52,544 bases of DNA from an uncultured Lentisphaerota bacterium (GCA_946413265.1 CAMKJU010000019.1:1-52544); one strand, 5' to 3'. Positions 14,806-24,642 are shown, counted from the stretch's first letter. The notes: generated from the sequence alone by a model not told the origin. Program-made: numbers and translations.

Positions 14806-16659
14806 TTAGCAGCTTTCCCGAACTAGCGTTGCCCGTGTTTCTCCCACAGCCAATAGGCGGCGGGGGCCGTTCCGTTTGACCACAGCCCGTCGATCGGCAT
14901 CGGCTTCTCGTTGAGGTATACGAGCCCCCCGCGCGCCGCGCAGTGACTTCACGGGCGCGTCCGCGAGCGCAATCGGACGCAGCACCGCGAATCCGCCGGC
15001 GTTCTCCGCCGGTAGCTCGTACCACACGCCGCCGACGAACAGCAGGTCGCGCTCGGTCGCGAGTTCGCGGCAAACCACGTTCGCGTCGCCGTTCACGTTG
15101 GGGAAACGCCAAACCTTGCCGTGGTCGTCCTTGACGGAAATGTACGGCTTCTCTGCGTCGAGTTCCGGTATCTTGCACGGCGCAGGACCGTAGCGGAACC
15201 GCGCCGTGGCGCAGGACGCATCCTCCAGACACTTCACGCGCACCCAGTCGCCGTCGTGCAGCAACTCGTGGCGTATAGGCGTGCCGTCCGTACGCGTGAA
15301 TGAGAAGCGTATGGATTCATACCCCGCGTGAAGATAGGGTTCCGAGACCTCCCCGGCCTTGACGTCCTCGTTCAGCCACACGTACCCTTCACCAGACGGC
15401 GGACCGAAGTTCTTCAGCTCTTCCGGCTTGACGAACCACAGGTTGGACTGCGACCGTTCCACGCGCGGCGAGCCTTTCTTGAGTCCGCGCTTGCCAAGGA
15501 ATTCGCTCTTTGCCTGGTCGTCGCACCCGAACACGATTCGATCGCCCCACCGACAGAAATCCCCGATTACCTTCAGGTAGGTGGAAATCGGACGTATGCC
15601 GTTCGGGTTCGCCGGCGAGAAGTTCTTGGGGAAACGCCAGAACGTGCCGTGCATCGTGGCGAGCAGCGTGCCGTCGCCAAACCCAACATCTCGGATGCGC
15701 GGCCATTCGGTGTTCCATCCGTGCGCGCCGTCGTAGCAGTGCGACGCCTTCGGGAGGCGGTAGTACGCCCATTCCGCGCCGTTTGTCGTAACGCCGAGAA
15801 TCACGCTCTTCGCGTCCCAGCCCATCGCCCAGACAGGATTCGTCCCGGGATGCTCATTGCCGTAGATGCCGTCCGGTGTCGTCACCTCCGTGAACTGGCA
15901 GCGCCGGATCGTCGTCCAGTCCTTTCCCAGCTCGTTCCACCAGGCGAGGACGCCCGACGGCACGAATGGATTGAGGCGTGCGGCGGGACTGTTTTCGCCG
16001 TTGTTGGAGACGAACACGCGCCCGAACCCGCTTGCGAGCCCTTTCGAGTGGTAGCCGGGAACGCGCGTGCGCGGCGCGGACGCCCAGCCGTCCGGCCACG
16101 GCAAACCAGCCTTCTTCAAGTAGGCTGCGATCCTCTTGTCATTCATGCCGCTCTCGCGGATGAGCGTGTTGACGGCGAGCGTGCGCATGTCCAGCTCGTA
16201 GAGCCCCGTCTCCATCGTCGCCACATAGACCTTGTTCGCGGGATCCGTCAGGTGCCGTGCCGCGCCGGTGAGGCGTCCGGGCATCTGCGCGGGCGACACC
16301 ACGCGCACGTTCCCCTTCGCGTCAATCACGTAGGGACCGATCAGCAGCTGGTTCGTCTCGCGGTGGATCATGCGGTTCGCGGGCGTGCCTCCCACGGAAC
16401 CAGAGAACATCTCGCGCGTCAGGTCCGGACGGATGCGGTAGAGTTTGTCCGAAGACCCCGTCGGCGCGTGCGGGGCGTACGTCACCACCCACAGGTCGCC
16501 CGCCCACGGCACGACCGCGCCCGTGCCGCATTCGCCCTCGTCGTTGAACATCGCGAGGTGCGGGTAGATTCCCCCATACGAGGCAAACCGCTCCGCCGCG
16601 AACGACGGAATGGCCATGACCGCAACAACCGCAATTCCGATCAGATTAATCTTCTTCAT
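14806..16659 (-). CDS. Exported beta-propeller-like protein with a C-terminal frameshift
   Basis: As written the frame encodes 617 residues with a signal peptide (INLIGIAVVAVMAIPSFA). The body is rich in Trp/Gly/Tyr strands such as WAGDLWVVTYAP, NKVYVATMETGLYELD and DGTLLATMHGTFWRFP, typical of a propeller; no enzyme family was recognised. The last 40 residues turn Arg-rich and out of character after a run of six C at 14925-14930. Removing one base restores a sensible end, GLVYLNEKPMPIDGLWSNG then TAPAAYWLWEKHGQR and a stop at 14823-14825. This is therefore probably a sequencing or assembly slip, or a true slippage site, and the intended protein is about 611 residues. It lies 38 bp after the BPL_N lipoprotein gene and is likely co-transcribed with it. 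Confidence 0.7.
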   Translation of the reverse strand: MKKINLIGIAVVAVMAIPSFAAERFASYGGIYPHLAMFNDEGECGTGAVVPWAGDLWVVTYAPHAPTGSSDKLYRIRPDLTREMFSGSVGGTPANRMIHRETNQLLIGPYVIDAKGNVRVVSPAQMPGRLTGAARHLTDPANKVYVATMETGLYELDMRTLAVNTLIRESGMNDKRIAAYLKKAGLPWPDGWASAPRTRVPGYHSKGLASGFGRVFVSNNGENSPAARLNPFVPSGVLAWWNELGKDWTTIRRCQFTEVTTPDGIYGNEHPGTNPVWAMGWDAKSVILGVTTNGAEWAYYRLPKASHCYDGAHGWNTEWPRIRDVGFGDGTLLATMHGTFWRFPKNFSPANPNGIRPISTYLKVIGDFCRWGDRIVFGCDDQAKSEFLGKRGLKKGSPRVERSQSNLWFVKPEELKNFGPPSGEGYVWLNEDVKAGEVSEPYLHAGYESIRFSFTRTDGTPIRHELLHDGDWVRVKCLEDASCATARFRYGPAPCKIPELDAEKPYISVKDDHGKVWRFPNVNGDANVVCRELATERDLLFVGGVWYELPAENAGGFAVLRPIALADAPVKSLRGARGARIPQREADADRRAVVKRNGPRRLLAVGETRATLVRESC

Positions 16660-16697
16660 TCCCTTGCTGCCACAAAATTCATTTCAAAAACTTGCAT

Positions 16698-18944
16698 TCA
16701 CTTGAGGAGCGCTGCTATCACGTCGCCGTAGGTCTCGACAACGACTGCGCCCTTCAGCAGTTCGGCGGCCTTGCGCTTCTCCGGCGTGTCGCACACGGCG
16801 ACGACCCTGCCGCCGCGCGCGATGAAGGCGTTCATTTCCTTCGCCTCGTCTGCGTCGGTCTTGTCCGTGAGGACGACCGCGTCAAGGTGCGCAAGCATCC
16901 CTGCGTTTTTCCCGGGCCACACGTAGAAGCGGCTGTCGCGCAGGAGCGTCCCGAACAGGAACTCCGCCGACGCCTTGTCCGACGAACGGTACCGGAGCGC
17001 AAGCGCGCCGCGCGTCCTGTTCAGGTAGACCGGCGACGGCGCGACGCCCGTGAGGTACTTGATTCCGCTCCGCACGATGTCGTGGTTCTTCTCCTCGAAT
17101 TCGGGATGCGGACACGAAATGAACACCTTGCCCTTTCCTGCCCGTCCGCCGGCAAACGCGCCCTTGCCGAGCATGTCCTCCACCGGCTTGCCGTTCGTCG
17201 TGCTGATCTTCCGCCCTGCGTAGCTGCCGAGGATCTTGATGTCGGAATCCGCCACCGGCTTGCCCGGAACGAGTGCGGGGCCGCCCGCGTACACCACGGT
17301 GCGCGACTTCCCGACGCCCGCAAGGGCCTTCTGCCCCTCTTCCGTGAACTTCACCTTGATCGGAGCCGAGCCGCGGTAGTGCGCGGGGTCGTCGCCCTTG
17401 AACGGCGCAAGTCCGAGGCGCGGTCTGTTCGGGAGCGACTGCTGTAGCGCCATGAACGCGCCGGCGCAGACACCGTAGTACTTTCCGCCGTTCAACACGA
17501 AGCGCTTGAGCGCCTCCGCGCCCTTCTCGCCGAGCGCCTTGTACTGCGAGGTGCATCCGCCGCCGGGCTGGACGATGAGGTCGATGGTGTCGAGCCCGCC
17601 GTTGACGTAGTCTTTCGGCGAAAGGAACTTCAGTTCGTATTCCGGCGCGAACGCGAGCATCCTTGCGATAATGACATTGGAGTTTTTCGGGTCCTGGTAG
17701 ATGCCAGCGCGAAGGGGCTTCGCCACTTTCGCGGGGATCTGGGCGGGCGCGGGAACCGGCTCCGCCGCGAACACGCGCAGCGCCGCGAGCGCTGCTTCCG
17801 CGTCCGCCACGCCCGTCACGCCGAGTTTGAGCTTGCCGGCGACCTCCGCCGCGCAGCCCCAGGCGAAGACACGTCCGCCGCGCGCAAGGAACTCCTTCGT
17901 GCGCCCCGCGTTGTCGCCGCCGAGACTCGCCTTGAGCACAGCCGCCCCGACACCATCGGGTGCAAGCACCGCATCGACATTCCGGAGCCCGCCGGACTCG
18001 ACTTCCTTCTTGTTGAGCGGCACGACGTCGAACTCGCCGTTCGTGACGAGCCGCTGGATAAGCCGCGCCGTCTCCACCCCGAACGAGTCATCGCACATGA
18101 AACCGACGACGAGCTGTCCACGCCGCCGCTGCGGGTAGTCCCATTCGAACACCTTCCGCCCCGTCACGTAGCGGAACGCGCCCTTCAGGAGGAAGTGGTC
18201 GTCCTCATCGTACTCCGGATGGACGGCAAACACGAAGAGGCGTCCTTTGCCGTACGTCCCGGCGACCGCCGCCGCGCACCCCGCCCGCGACGGACGCTCC
18301 TTCTCGCCCATGGAGTTGAGATCGCTGTCGTATGTCGCCACGACCTCGATGTTGGCACCCTCGACCGGCGTTGACGGGAGTAGCACGGGACCTTCCGAAT
18401 ACCGCACGCTCACCTTGCCTTTCTTGATGCCCGCAAGAGCAGTCGCCCGCTCGTTGAAGGCGATCGACATGTCCGCCTTGCCGCCGGACGGACCGAACTT
18501 GAACGGGATCAGATGCAGCATGTCCGGATGGTGATTCGCCGGCTCCATCAGGAGACAGCACCCGGCACACGTGCCGACGTATCCGCCGCCCTGCCGAATG
18601 AAATCCTTCACCTTCTCGCGCCCTTCCGCGCCAAGGGTCTTCGCCTCGGTGACGGACGAGCCGCCGGGCATCACGAGGACGTCCGCCGCGTCAAGCGCGC
18701 CCGCGCGCACCGCCGCGCCGTCAACCGGCGTCGCCACAGCATCCTTCATGCGCGTAGTGATTTCAAGCCAGCGAAAGACACCACAGTTGCGTGCTCCCTT
18801 GTCCACGAACACCGCCACGCGCAACGGCCTTTCTCCGGTCGATCCGGGGGCTTGCCCCGATCCCGGCCCCACGCATCCCGCCAACGAGACGAGCGCTGCG
18901 GCAAAGATGCCGACGCCCTTCAGAAAGATTCTTCTACTTGTCAT
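16698..18944 (-). CDS. Tat-type lipoprotein with tandem BPL_N/DJ-1-like domains
   Basis: A 748-residue protein. The N-terminus SRRIFLK is a full twin-arginine motif and LAGC (21-24) a lipobox, so it should be folded in the cytoplasm, exported by Tat and anchored by lipid at Cys24. Two class I glutamine-amidotransferase-like domains of the BPL_N kind are present: about 40-250 (VLVMPGGSSVTEAKTLG, nucleophile elbow GTCAGCCL, Cys126) and about 400-640 (DLIVQPGGGCTSQYKALG, GVCAGAFMAL). A third, shorter alpha/beta segment ends the protein and the linker (255-390) looks like a degenerate copy. BPL_N domains occur alone in many bacteria with no proven reaction, so catalysis is not claimed. It is followed at 38 bp by the propeller-like gene. 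Confidence 0.78.
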   Translation of the reverse strand: MTSRRIFLKGVGIFAAALVSLAGCVGPGSGQAPGSTGERPLRVAVFVDKGARNCGVFRWLEITTRMKDAVATPVDGAAVRAGALDAADVLVMPGGSSVTEAKTLGAEGREKVKDFIRQGGGYVGTCAGCCLLMEPANHHPDMLHLIPFKFGPSGGKADMSIAFNERATALAGIKKGKVSVRYSEGPVLLPSTPVEGANIEVVATYDSDLNSMGEKERPSRAGCAAAVAGTYGKGRLFVFAVHPEYDEDDHFLLKGAFRYVTGRKVFEWDYPQRRRGQLVVGFMCDDSFGVETARLIQRLVTNGEFDVVPLNKKEVESGGLRNVDAVLAPDGVGAAVLKASLGGDNAGRTKEFLARGGRVFAWGCAAEVAGKLKLGVTGVADAEAALAALRVFAAEPVPAPAQIPAKVAKPLRAGIYQDPKNSNVIIARMLAFAPEYELKFLSPKDYVNGGLDTIDLIVQPGGGCTSQYKALGEKGAEALKRFVLNGGKYYGVCAGAFMALQQSLPNRPRLGLAPFKGDDPAHYRGSAPIKVKFTEEGQKALAGVGKSRTVVYAGGPALVPGKPVADSDIKILGSYAGRKISTTNGKPVEDMLGKGAFAGGRAGKGKVFISCPHPEFEEKNHDIVRSGIKYLTGVAPSPVYLNRTRGALALRYRSSDKASAEFLFGTLLRDSRFYVWPGKNAGMLAHLDAVVLTDKTDADEAKEMNAFIARGGRVVAVCDTPEKRKAAELLKGAVVVETYGDVIAALLK

Positions 18945-18980
18945 TTTGTCTGTCCTTTTGTCGTTCTTAGTTTCGTAAAA

Positions 18981-19046
18981 TCACTTGGCAATGGCCGTGC
19001 GCTTGTCGCGTTTCTTCGCCCCGCCCTTGTGGTTACACTTCCTCGC
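18981..19046 (-). other. Basic reading-frame remnant downstream of the AAA-ATPase
   Basis: In the gap 18945-19032, overlapping the ATPase 3' end in another frame, 21 codons read ARKCNHKGGAKKRDKRTAIAK followed by a stop. No start codon is available. The KK-x-DKR-xx-I pattern recalls the C-terminal tail of SmpB, so it could be a gene fragment, but so short a match may be chance. Confidence 0.15.
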
Positions 19047-20805
19047 TCAACATGCAGTCGCCGCCGTGGAACACAAGCACGAGCCGGTGGAGCGCAACGC
19101 ACGATAGGGCGGTCGCCCCGCGACCGCCGATATGCCATTCCGCCACAAGCGCAGTATCTGCGGAATACTTGTCGAGCTGGTCGATGGCCTGCTTCTTGAT
19201 CTTTTCAAGCTGCTCCTTCGTCGGTGAAGGGTCTCCCGCCTTCACGTACTTCATCTCGATGAGCGCCGCATGGGCAATGTCCGGCCATCGGTCGAGGCGG
19301 GGCTTGAGCGCGATGTCGTAGAATCCTCCGCCCGCCTCGCGCTCGTGTCCGACGAGATACGGTCCCTTCGCGGCGGTAAGAAGCGCAACAAGCGTCGACT
19401 GCACTACCTTCTCGCCCTCCACCCCGTCGCGCACCGCGAAGTTTTCCTTCACGATCCCTGAGAGGATGCCGACGAAGCCCTTCCATTCTCCCTTCTCGGC
19501 GAAGTCGCACAATCCGTCGTTGATGTCGTACACGCGCTCATCAATCTTGTGGATGTCGGAGTACGCCGCTGGAATCATCTTCGCGGCAAGTTCCTTCAAT
19601 GTCTCGTTCGGCACGCCGAAAACCGTCTTCCCGAACTTTTCGCCCGTAATTGTCGTGATGCCGAGCCAGTAGAGGAGCGAGGTGAAGTTCTCCTTCTTCG
19701 TCAGCTCATGTGCCTGAAACGACTTCTCCATCGGCTCCTCCAGCGAGCCGCCGGCCAACAAGTTTTCGAGCACGTGGAAGTTGCCGTTGAGCCGGCGGTC
19801 CATGGTCACGAGGTGGCGGATCTTCGCGTAGTCCGTGCGGAGGTTTTCGTCCACCATGTCATCAGGCCACACCCTGGCACGCACGAGCTTGTCAAAGAAG
19901 TAGAGCACGAGCGTCGTGTTGGCGACGGCAGGAGCGGCTGCGGAACCGAACCGGTAGTTGTCGTACCATGTGATCGCAGCATCGTACGCCTTGTCCGCGT
20001 CGAAACCACAGCGCGGCGCGTAGTAGTCCGCCATTACGCGGATATCATCATGCCGGAAACCGGTCAAATCCACAAACTGCGGATCAAGCGAGATGTTCGT
20101 GCCGATGTTGAAGCCGCTCGTCACGTCGTCCATCGTCACGGGCGAGACGCCCGTGATGAACAGGCGCGTCACCGGCGCCTCAGTCCCGGAGGTGGCGTCC
20201 TTCAAGTTCGTGAAGAACTGCTTGAAGAACCCATTCCCGTGGCAAAGTGCCTTGTATGCGGCCTGGCCGCTCTCCGCCAGAATCGTGTTCGTGAAATTGT
20301 CGTACTCGTCGATGAGCACGTAGAGCTTCACGACCTTGTTCATCAGCCCCTGGGTGATGCGCGAGAGCTTCGCGACGCAGCCGGACGCGGCGAGTATCTT
20401 CTCGGACACGCCGTCCGGCAGCCTGTCGCGGTACGTCTCGGCAAAGGTGTCGATGCAGAGCGAAGCGTAGTCGTTGAAGCTGGCCTCCGCCTCTCCGGGG
20501 TTCTTGCTGACGGCCGAAAAGTTGAAGTACAGCACGAGGTACTTGCCTCGCTCGTCAGTCGGGTCCGCTCCAATGTCAGTCCCGGAGAAGAACTCCTCGA
20601 AGCGGTCGGCGAACTGCACGTCGTAGTAGGCGCGGAGCAACGAGACGAGCAGCGATTTCCCGAACCGGCGCGGACGCAGAAACACCGCATACGCGGTCTG
20701 CTCGAGGTCGCGTATTTTCGCGGTGCGGTCCACGAACCAGGCGTTCTTCTTCCTGATCTGCGCGTAGTCCGCCACGCCGTAAAGTATGGGCCTAGTCTTC
20801 TCCAT
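19033..20805 (-). CDS. AAA-ATPase with C-terminal PD-(D/E)XK nuclease domain (DUF1703 type)
   Basis: A 590-residue protein of the AAA-ATPase-like/PD-(D/E)XK family that is common and multi-copy in gut anaerobes. The N-terminus has YGVADYAQIRKKNAWFVDRT and the Walker A loop RPRRFGKSLLVSLL (about 43-56), with LIDEYDN as Walker B. The C-terminal nuclease pattern is GGGFYDIALKPR plus ALIEMKYVK. Its cellular role is unsettled; toxin, defence and mobile-element links have been suggested for the family. The start at 20805 has no Shine-Dalgarno; TATAAT lies 7 nt before it. Near the C-terminus, GGRGATALS is encoded by a palindromic repeat (19108-19128) also found in an unrelated gene, so the tail has been altered by insertion. 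A paralogue lies at 45408-47114. Confidence 0.85.
   Translation of the reverse strand: MEKTRPILYGVADYAQIRKKNAWFVDRTAKIRDLEQTAYAVFLRPRRFGKSLLVSLLRAYYDVQFADRFEEFFSGTDIGADPTDERGKYLVLYFNFSAVSKNPGEAEASFNDYASLCIDTFAETYRDRLPDGVSEKILAASGCVAKLSRITQGLMNKVVKLYVLIDEYDNFTNTILAESGQAAYKALCHGNGFFKQFFTNLKDATSGTEAPVTRLFITGVSPVTMDDVTSGFNIGTNISLDPQFVDLTGFRHDDIRVMADYYAPRCGFDADKAYDAAITWYDNYRFGSAAAPAVANTTLVLYFFDKLVRARVWPDDMVDENLRTDYAKIRHLVTMDRRLNGNFHVLENLLAGGSLEEPMEKSFQAHELTKKENFTSLLYWLGITTITGEKFGKTVFGVPNETLKELAAKMIPAAYSDIHKIDERVYDINDGLCDFAEKGEWKGFVGILSGIVKENFAVRDGVEGEKVVQSTLVALLTAAKGPYLVGHEREAGGGFYDIALKPRLDRWPDIAHAALIEMKYVKAGDPSPTKEQLEKIKKQAIDQLDKYSADTALVAEWHIGGRGATALSCVALHRLVLVFHGGDCMLSEEV
19105..19129. repeat. 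REP-like palindrome inside a coding region, copy 1
   Basis: GGCGGTCGC-CCC-GCGACCGCC (19108-19128), preceded by TAG. The same 24-nt block, including the flanking TAG, occurs in the opposite orientation at 50070-50093 within the DUF5703 gene. Confidence 0.8.
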
Positions 20806-20812
20806 GGCGCTA

Positions 20813-20818
20813 ATTATA
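20813..20818 (-). promoter_or_regulatory. -10 box TATAAT, leaderless spacing
   Basis: Minus-strand TATAAT, then TAGCGCC and the ATG of the AAA-ATPase at 20805. The expected transcription start coincides with the start codon. Confidence 0.65.
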
Positions 20819-20879
20819 CCAAAAATCTGCGTCCGTGCATGGAAGAACCGCAAACCTTCGTGCTTTCAGCCACAAACAA

Positions 20880-20910
20880 ACACCCCCGCACGCAAAACGC
20901 ACGGGGGTGT
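20880..20910 (-). terminator. Intrinsic terminator of giant gene B
   Basis: A 9-bp GC-rich stem (ACACCCCCG with CGGGGGTGT) closes a 13-nt loop that has further partial pairing; on the minus strand it is followed by TTGTTTG. It lies 33 bp after the stop at 20943. Confidence 0.75.
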
Positions 20911-20942
20911 CTTATTTACTGTACAACAACAGTTGCGAGGAA

Positions 20943-23900
20943 TTACCTGATTCGAATCAGAAGCGACTGGGCGCCGACCTTGAGGCCGTTAGCTGTCGCC
21001 GTGACCTTCAGCTTCTTCTCCACGCCACCGATCTTGGTGGTAAACGTGGCACCTGAAATATCAGGCCTGCTGCCAGTCGTGATAACCATGCCCTTTTCCG
21101 CACCTTCCGGCAACTCGATCGTGATTGCGCCAGTAGCCGTCAGGCTTCCGCTCACTTCAAGGGGATCGGAGATGTCATTCACCTTGATCGTCGCGCCGTC
21201 CGTGAGCGTCAGGTTGCCCGTGAGCGTCCCCGTGCCGCCGAATGTGCCCGCGACCGTCGTCGCACCCTTCCAGGTGCCCGTGAGGTTCACCTTCGCGTCG
21301 GCTTCAACGGTAAGAGTTTGAGCTTTGACCTGATTGCCAGAAAGGGTCAACGTTCCTGCAGTAGCACCAGGAGTAACTGTAAGCCCCTTGATACGATCCT
21401 GCCCATCCGAGACAACTATTCCGCTCCATTCAGTATCTTGAGATTGAATAACTCGCAAGTAACGCGCACCGCTACCATAGTTGCCTTGAAGATTCTTAGT
21501 CCCAGCAAGACTTCCAACGGAATAGGTAAGCGCACGCGAAAGCAGGATATCCCCAGCCTGTTCATTGACTAACGTCACAGTAGTCGGGAAATTATTGGTT
21601 GAAAGTGCGCGCCAGCCAGTACCGTCATACTTAAGTGTGCCAGTACCTTTAATGCGCGCATAATCAATTTCCGTCTCATTTTCTGTGCCATTGCCCGTGC
21701 TGGTCAATGTGAACACGCCATTGTCGGTCGTGGTTATACTCGTACCACCGCCGAATCGGGCAAGACCGTCGGCCTTCAACTCGCCATCCACAACAATGTT
21801 GCCAACAGCCCAAAATGCCGTGTTAACAGAAGGAACCGTGATGGTTGCATTGCTGCTGACATAGATTTGCCCTTTGACAAAATCTGGATTCGCAGTTCCA
21901 AAGACAACCATCTTAGCGTTGAGTCCAATGTACCCAGCGTATTCAGAACCATCCTCTATGACAATCCTCGACGTTGCGGACTGATTTGGAGCTGTGATAT
22001 AACCACCATTGCTAATCAATTTCTTAAAAGTAAATGCTTCACCACTAATACCGTTGTTGATTGTCAACGTCCCTGCGAGGTTTACCGGCACATTGCATGT
22101 TTCGTTGCCGAGCCAACCAGTGATAGTACCAAGCTTGATAACAGAACCAGCATTGCCGTAGCTGTTGAAATCAAGGTAGGTACCCGTGAAACCAGTTGCA
22201 CGGCCAACCAAGTCGCCAACGTTGTTAATCGCAACAGTACCCTGCCAACCACCGTTGATCCACCAAGCCTCACCCGTAGGAGTCGGCGCGCGGCCGGTGA
22301 ACACCACCGTGCCGGAGCCTGTCACGGCAGTTGAAGCGGAACTCGTCAGCGTACCGTTGTCATTGAGTGTGCCGTTTACGACAAATCCGCCGGGGGCTGT
22401 CCACGTCGTGCCGGAAGCGACCGTCGCAACCGCACCGGCGTCAACCTGCAGAACGCCGCTTGCGGATGTGCCGGTGGACGTGCCGATGATCACCTTGAAC
22501 TTGGTAAGCGTAATCGCCCCCGTAAAGGCGGAAGCGTCGTTGATGGTCAGGCCGTTGCCGTTGGACGAACCGCCGCCCGTTGAAAGCGTCCCGCTTCCCG
22601 TCAGACGGGCGATTGTCGTAATCGAACCGCCGTAGCCGTCGCAAACATTCATGCCCGTGCCGTCAAGATCAACCGTGCCCGGAAATGCTGTCGTCCCGCT
22701 TGCGAAATAGAGGTTCACGTCTGTGAAGCGAAGCGTTGACTTGGCATTGCCGTAGTCTGCAAGAGTCCACGCTGATCTACTGTTAACAGGAATGTTCTTG
22801 ACCCAGACCGTGCCCACCCATGCGGAACTGTCAGTCCAGCCCTTGCCGGCCGTGGGCTTGACGCCATCGAAAACCACCGTGCCGGAACCGGTGAAGGTCG
22901 GGGCATCGAGACGGTCGGCGTCGACGTTCAACGTGACGCCTGGGCCGACATTGACAAAGGCCGCGGAAATCTTGGCGGAACCATCGAGCGTGAGCGTGCC
23001 GTTGCCAGTCAGATAGACCGTGCCAGTCAGGTTCCTTGCCGTGTCAACCGTGTAGGTCGTGTCGCCCGAAACAGGAATCTCAAGGTCGTTCTCGCCAACT
23101 GCCGGCGTGACGTCGATGATCTGGATGGCGGCAATGCAGCCTCTCGCATTGGAACTGCCGCCCGCACGGTGTGCGACAACCGTGAGCGAAGATCCAATGA
23201 ATTCGCCGGTGACGAGCACGTTGACGCCTTCCGCAATCGCGTTGGCGCTGTCGGCCCCGCCTGAAGCGCCCCACGCCGTCGCGCCTTCAGTCAGCGCGCC
23301 GTCCACATACGTGTAGTCCGTCCCGTTGATGGTGTCGTAACCGAACGGGACATTGGCAGAATCCGTCGCATGATAGACGATGACGCGATACCTGGAGTAG
23401 GGGATGCCGCTGATCGTGACGGTCGGGGCCGGATTTTCACCATTCTCGTCGATATAGCCATGGAGCGGATTGGTCGCCGCCGCAAGGGTGGAACAACTAT
23501 AGGCGCCGCGCGTACCGGAAATCGTCACGCTCACGCCTGTTGCTTCGGATGCCGTGCCCGTTGAATCGACGGCGTTGACGGAGCTGAACGTCGTATTCGC
23601 CACCGCGAAATTGTTCCACGACGTTCCCGGAACCGCATACCCGGAAAGCCCGACGTCGGCGGCGGTCGTAAGACCATAATTTGCGCTGCTGATGAAGTTG
23701 ATGCTGATGGAGGGAGTGTATGTCTTGGGGACAATCGCGGCAGGGTCACCGTCGACCCAGTAGAGGACAATGCCTGTAGCGGTCTGGACGAGTTCGCACG
23801 TGCCGACTGCGTTGTCTGTCGTGAGAGTTGTGGTGCCTGTGGTGTTGACTGTCGCAAGGTTCACTGTCGTAGCGAGCGTTGTGCCGTCAGTGCCATAGAC

Positions 23901-24614
23901 CTTGATTGCGGCGTCGGCGGTGAAGGTTGCGGTCGTCGAACCGAACGAGACAAGCGTCTTCGACTGGACGGATTTTGCATTGCCAGAAAGCGTGACATCC
24001 GCTTGCTTGATCACATGACCGACGGCACCGCCCAGCGTGGACGAATACTCAACAGAACCCGATTCCTTCAGATAGTAGTGAATGTTGCCGGTGCCATTCG
24101 GATTGCCTGGAGCAAACGCACTGGCAAACGTAATGCCGCCGCTGTTGGCAACATAGAATTTGACGGTGTTGTTCCAGTTGTTCCCCGTCGTTGCCGAGAT
24201 GGTAAGGGACGAGGCATCATCGACCGCCGCGAAACAGGAGTCGCTCCCAGTCCAGAAACCGAGTTCCCCAACAGTAACGTTCGCTCCGCCGAAAACGCCC
24301 AACTGCAACATCCAGCCATTCAGTTTTGTAACTGAAATCGTCTCCGTGCAGTTGACCAACATCGCATCCCAGAGATTCGAATTGTCTGTGCCGGGTGCGG
24401 CGGCAGGCTGTTCACCATTGGCATTCACCCAATCCGAAGCAGTCCACGTCCCGCTACCAACGTATCTGTAGGCGTATGTCTCCGTTTCGCCGGTGACGGG
24501 ATTTTCTATTTCACCACTGGCCACCGCTGCGGAGGCAAGAGGGGTGAAGAACACGGCGGCAATTGCCATCACGGCAAAGCGCGTCAAAGCCCCTTTTAGC
24601 AGTTTTGTCGTCAT
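20943..24614 (-). CDS. Giant secreted beta-helical surface protein B
   Basis: A 1223-residue protein with a signal peptide (FAVMAIAAVFFTPLASA). Residues about 55-295 form a strand-rich module (LNGWMLQLGVFGGANVTV, NTVKFYVANSGG, HYYLKESGSVEY) that reappears at the C-terminus of protein D. Residues about 300-502 form a second module, with SISINFISS, ISGIPYSRYRVIVYHATDS, GYDTINGTDYTYVDG and ARGCIAAIQII, found also in C (once) and D (twice). From 505 on there are Gly/Thr/Asn-rich autotransporter-associated beta-strand repeats (LTGNGTLTLDGSAKISA, ITLTKFKVIIGTSTG), probably a right-handed beta helix. The protein ends SLLIRIR. No barrel, LPxTG or PEP-CTERM tail is seen. Surface exposure is inferred. 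Its promoter and leader match those of gene C. Confidence 0.75.
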   Translation of the reverse strand: MTTKLLKGALTRFAVMAIAAVFFTPLASAAVASGEIENPVTGETETYAYRYVGSGTWTASDWVNANGEQPAAAPGTDNSNLWDAMLVNCTETISVTKLNGWMLQLGVFGGANVTVGELGFWTGSDSCFAAVDDASSLTISATTGNNWNNTVKFYVANSGGITFASAFAPGNPNGTGNIHYYLKESGSVEYSSTLGGAVGHVIKQADVTLSGNAKSVQSKTLVSFGSTTATFTADAAIKVYGTDGTTLATTVNLATVNTTGTTTLTTDNAVGTCELVQTATGIVLYWVDGDPAAIVPKTYTPSISINFISSANYGLTTAADVGLSGYAVPGTSWNNFAVANTTFSSVNAVDSTGTASEATGVSVTISGTRGAYSCSTLAAATNPLHGYIDENGENPAPTVTISGIPYSRYRVIVYHATDSANVPFGYDTINGTDYTYVDGALTEGATAWGASGGADSANAIAEGVNVLVTGEFIGSSLTVVAHRAGGSSNARGCIAAIQIIDVTPAVGENDLEIPVSGDTTYTVDTARNLTGTVYLTGNGTLTLDGSAKISAAFVNVGPGVTLNVDADRLDAPTFTGSGTVVFDGVKPTAGKGWTDSSAWVGTVWVKNIPVNSRSAWTLADYGNAKSTLRFTDVNLYFASGTTAFPGTVDLDGTGMNVCDGYGGSITTIARLTGSGTLSTGGGSSNGNGLTINDASAFTGAITLTKFKVIIGTSTGTSASGVLQVDAGAVATVASGTTWTAPGGFVVNGTLNDNGTLTSSASTAVTGSGTVVFTGRAPTPTGEAWWINGGWQGTVAINNVGDLVGRATGFTGTYLDFNSYGNAGSVIKLGTITGWLGNETCNVPVNLAGTLTINNGISGEAFTFKKLISNGGYITAPNQSATSRIVIEDGSEYAGYIGLNAKMVVFGTANPDFVKGQIYVSSNATITVPSVNTAFWAVGNIVVDGELKADGLARFGGGTSITTTDNGVFTLTSTGNGTENETEIDYARIKGTGTLKYDGTGWRALSTNNFPTTVTLVNEQAGDILLSRALTYSVGSLAGTKNLQGNYGSGARYLRVIQSQDTEWSGIVVSDGQDRIKGLTVTPGATAGTLTLSGNQVKAQTLTVEADAKVNLTGTWKGATTVAGTFGGTGTLTGNLTLTDGATIKVNDISDPLEVSGSLTATGAITIELPEGAEKGMVITTGSRPDISGATFTTKIGGVEKKLKVTATANGLKVGAQSLLIRIR

Positions 24615-24642
24615 TATTTTTTCTCTCTTTTAGGTTTGTACC

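Noticed and set aside
16698..18944. Biotin-protein ligase
   Set aside because: Only the BPL_N-type domain is present; the biotin ligase catalytic GRGRxG region is absent and the protein is an exported lipoprotein.
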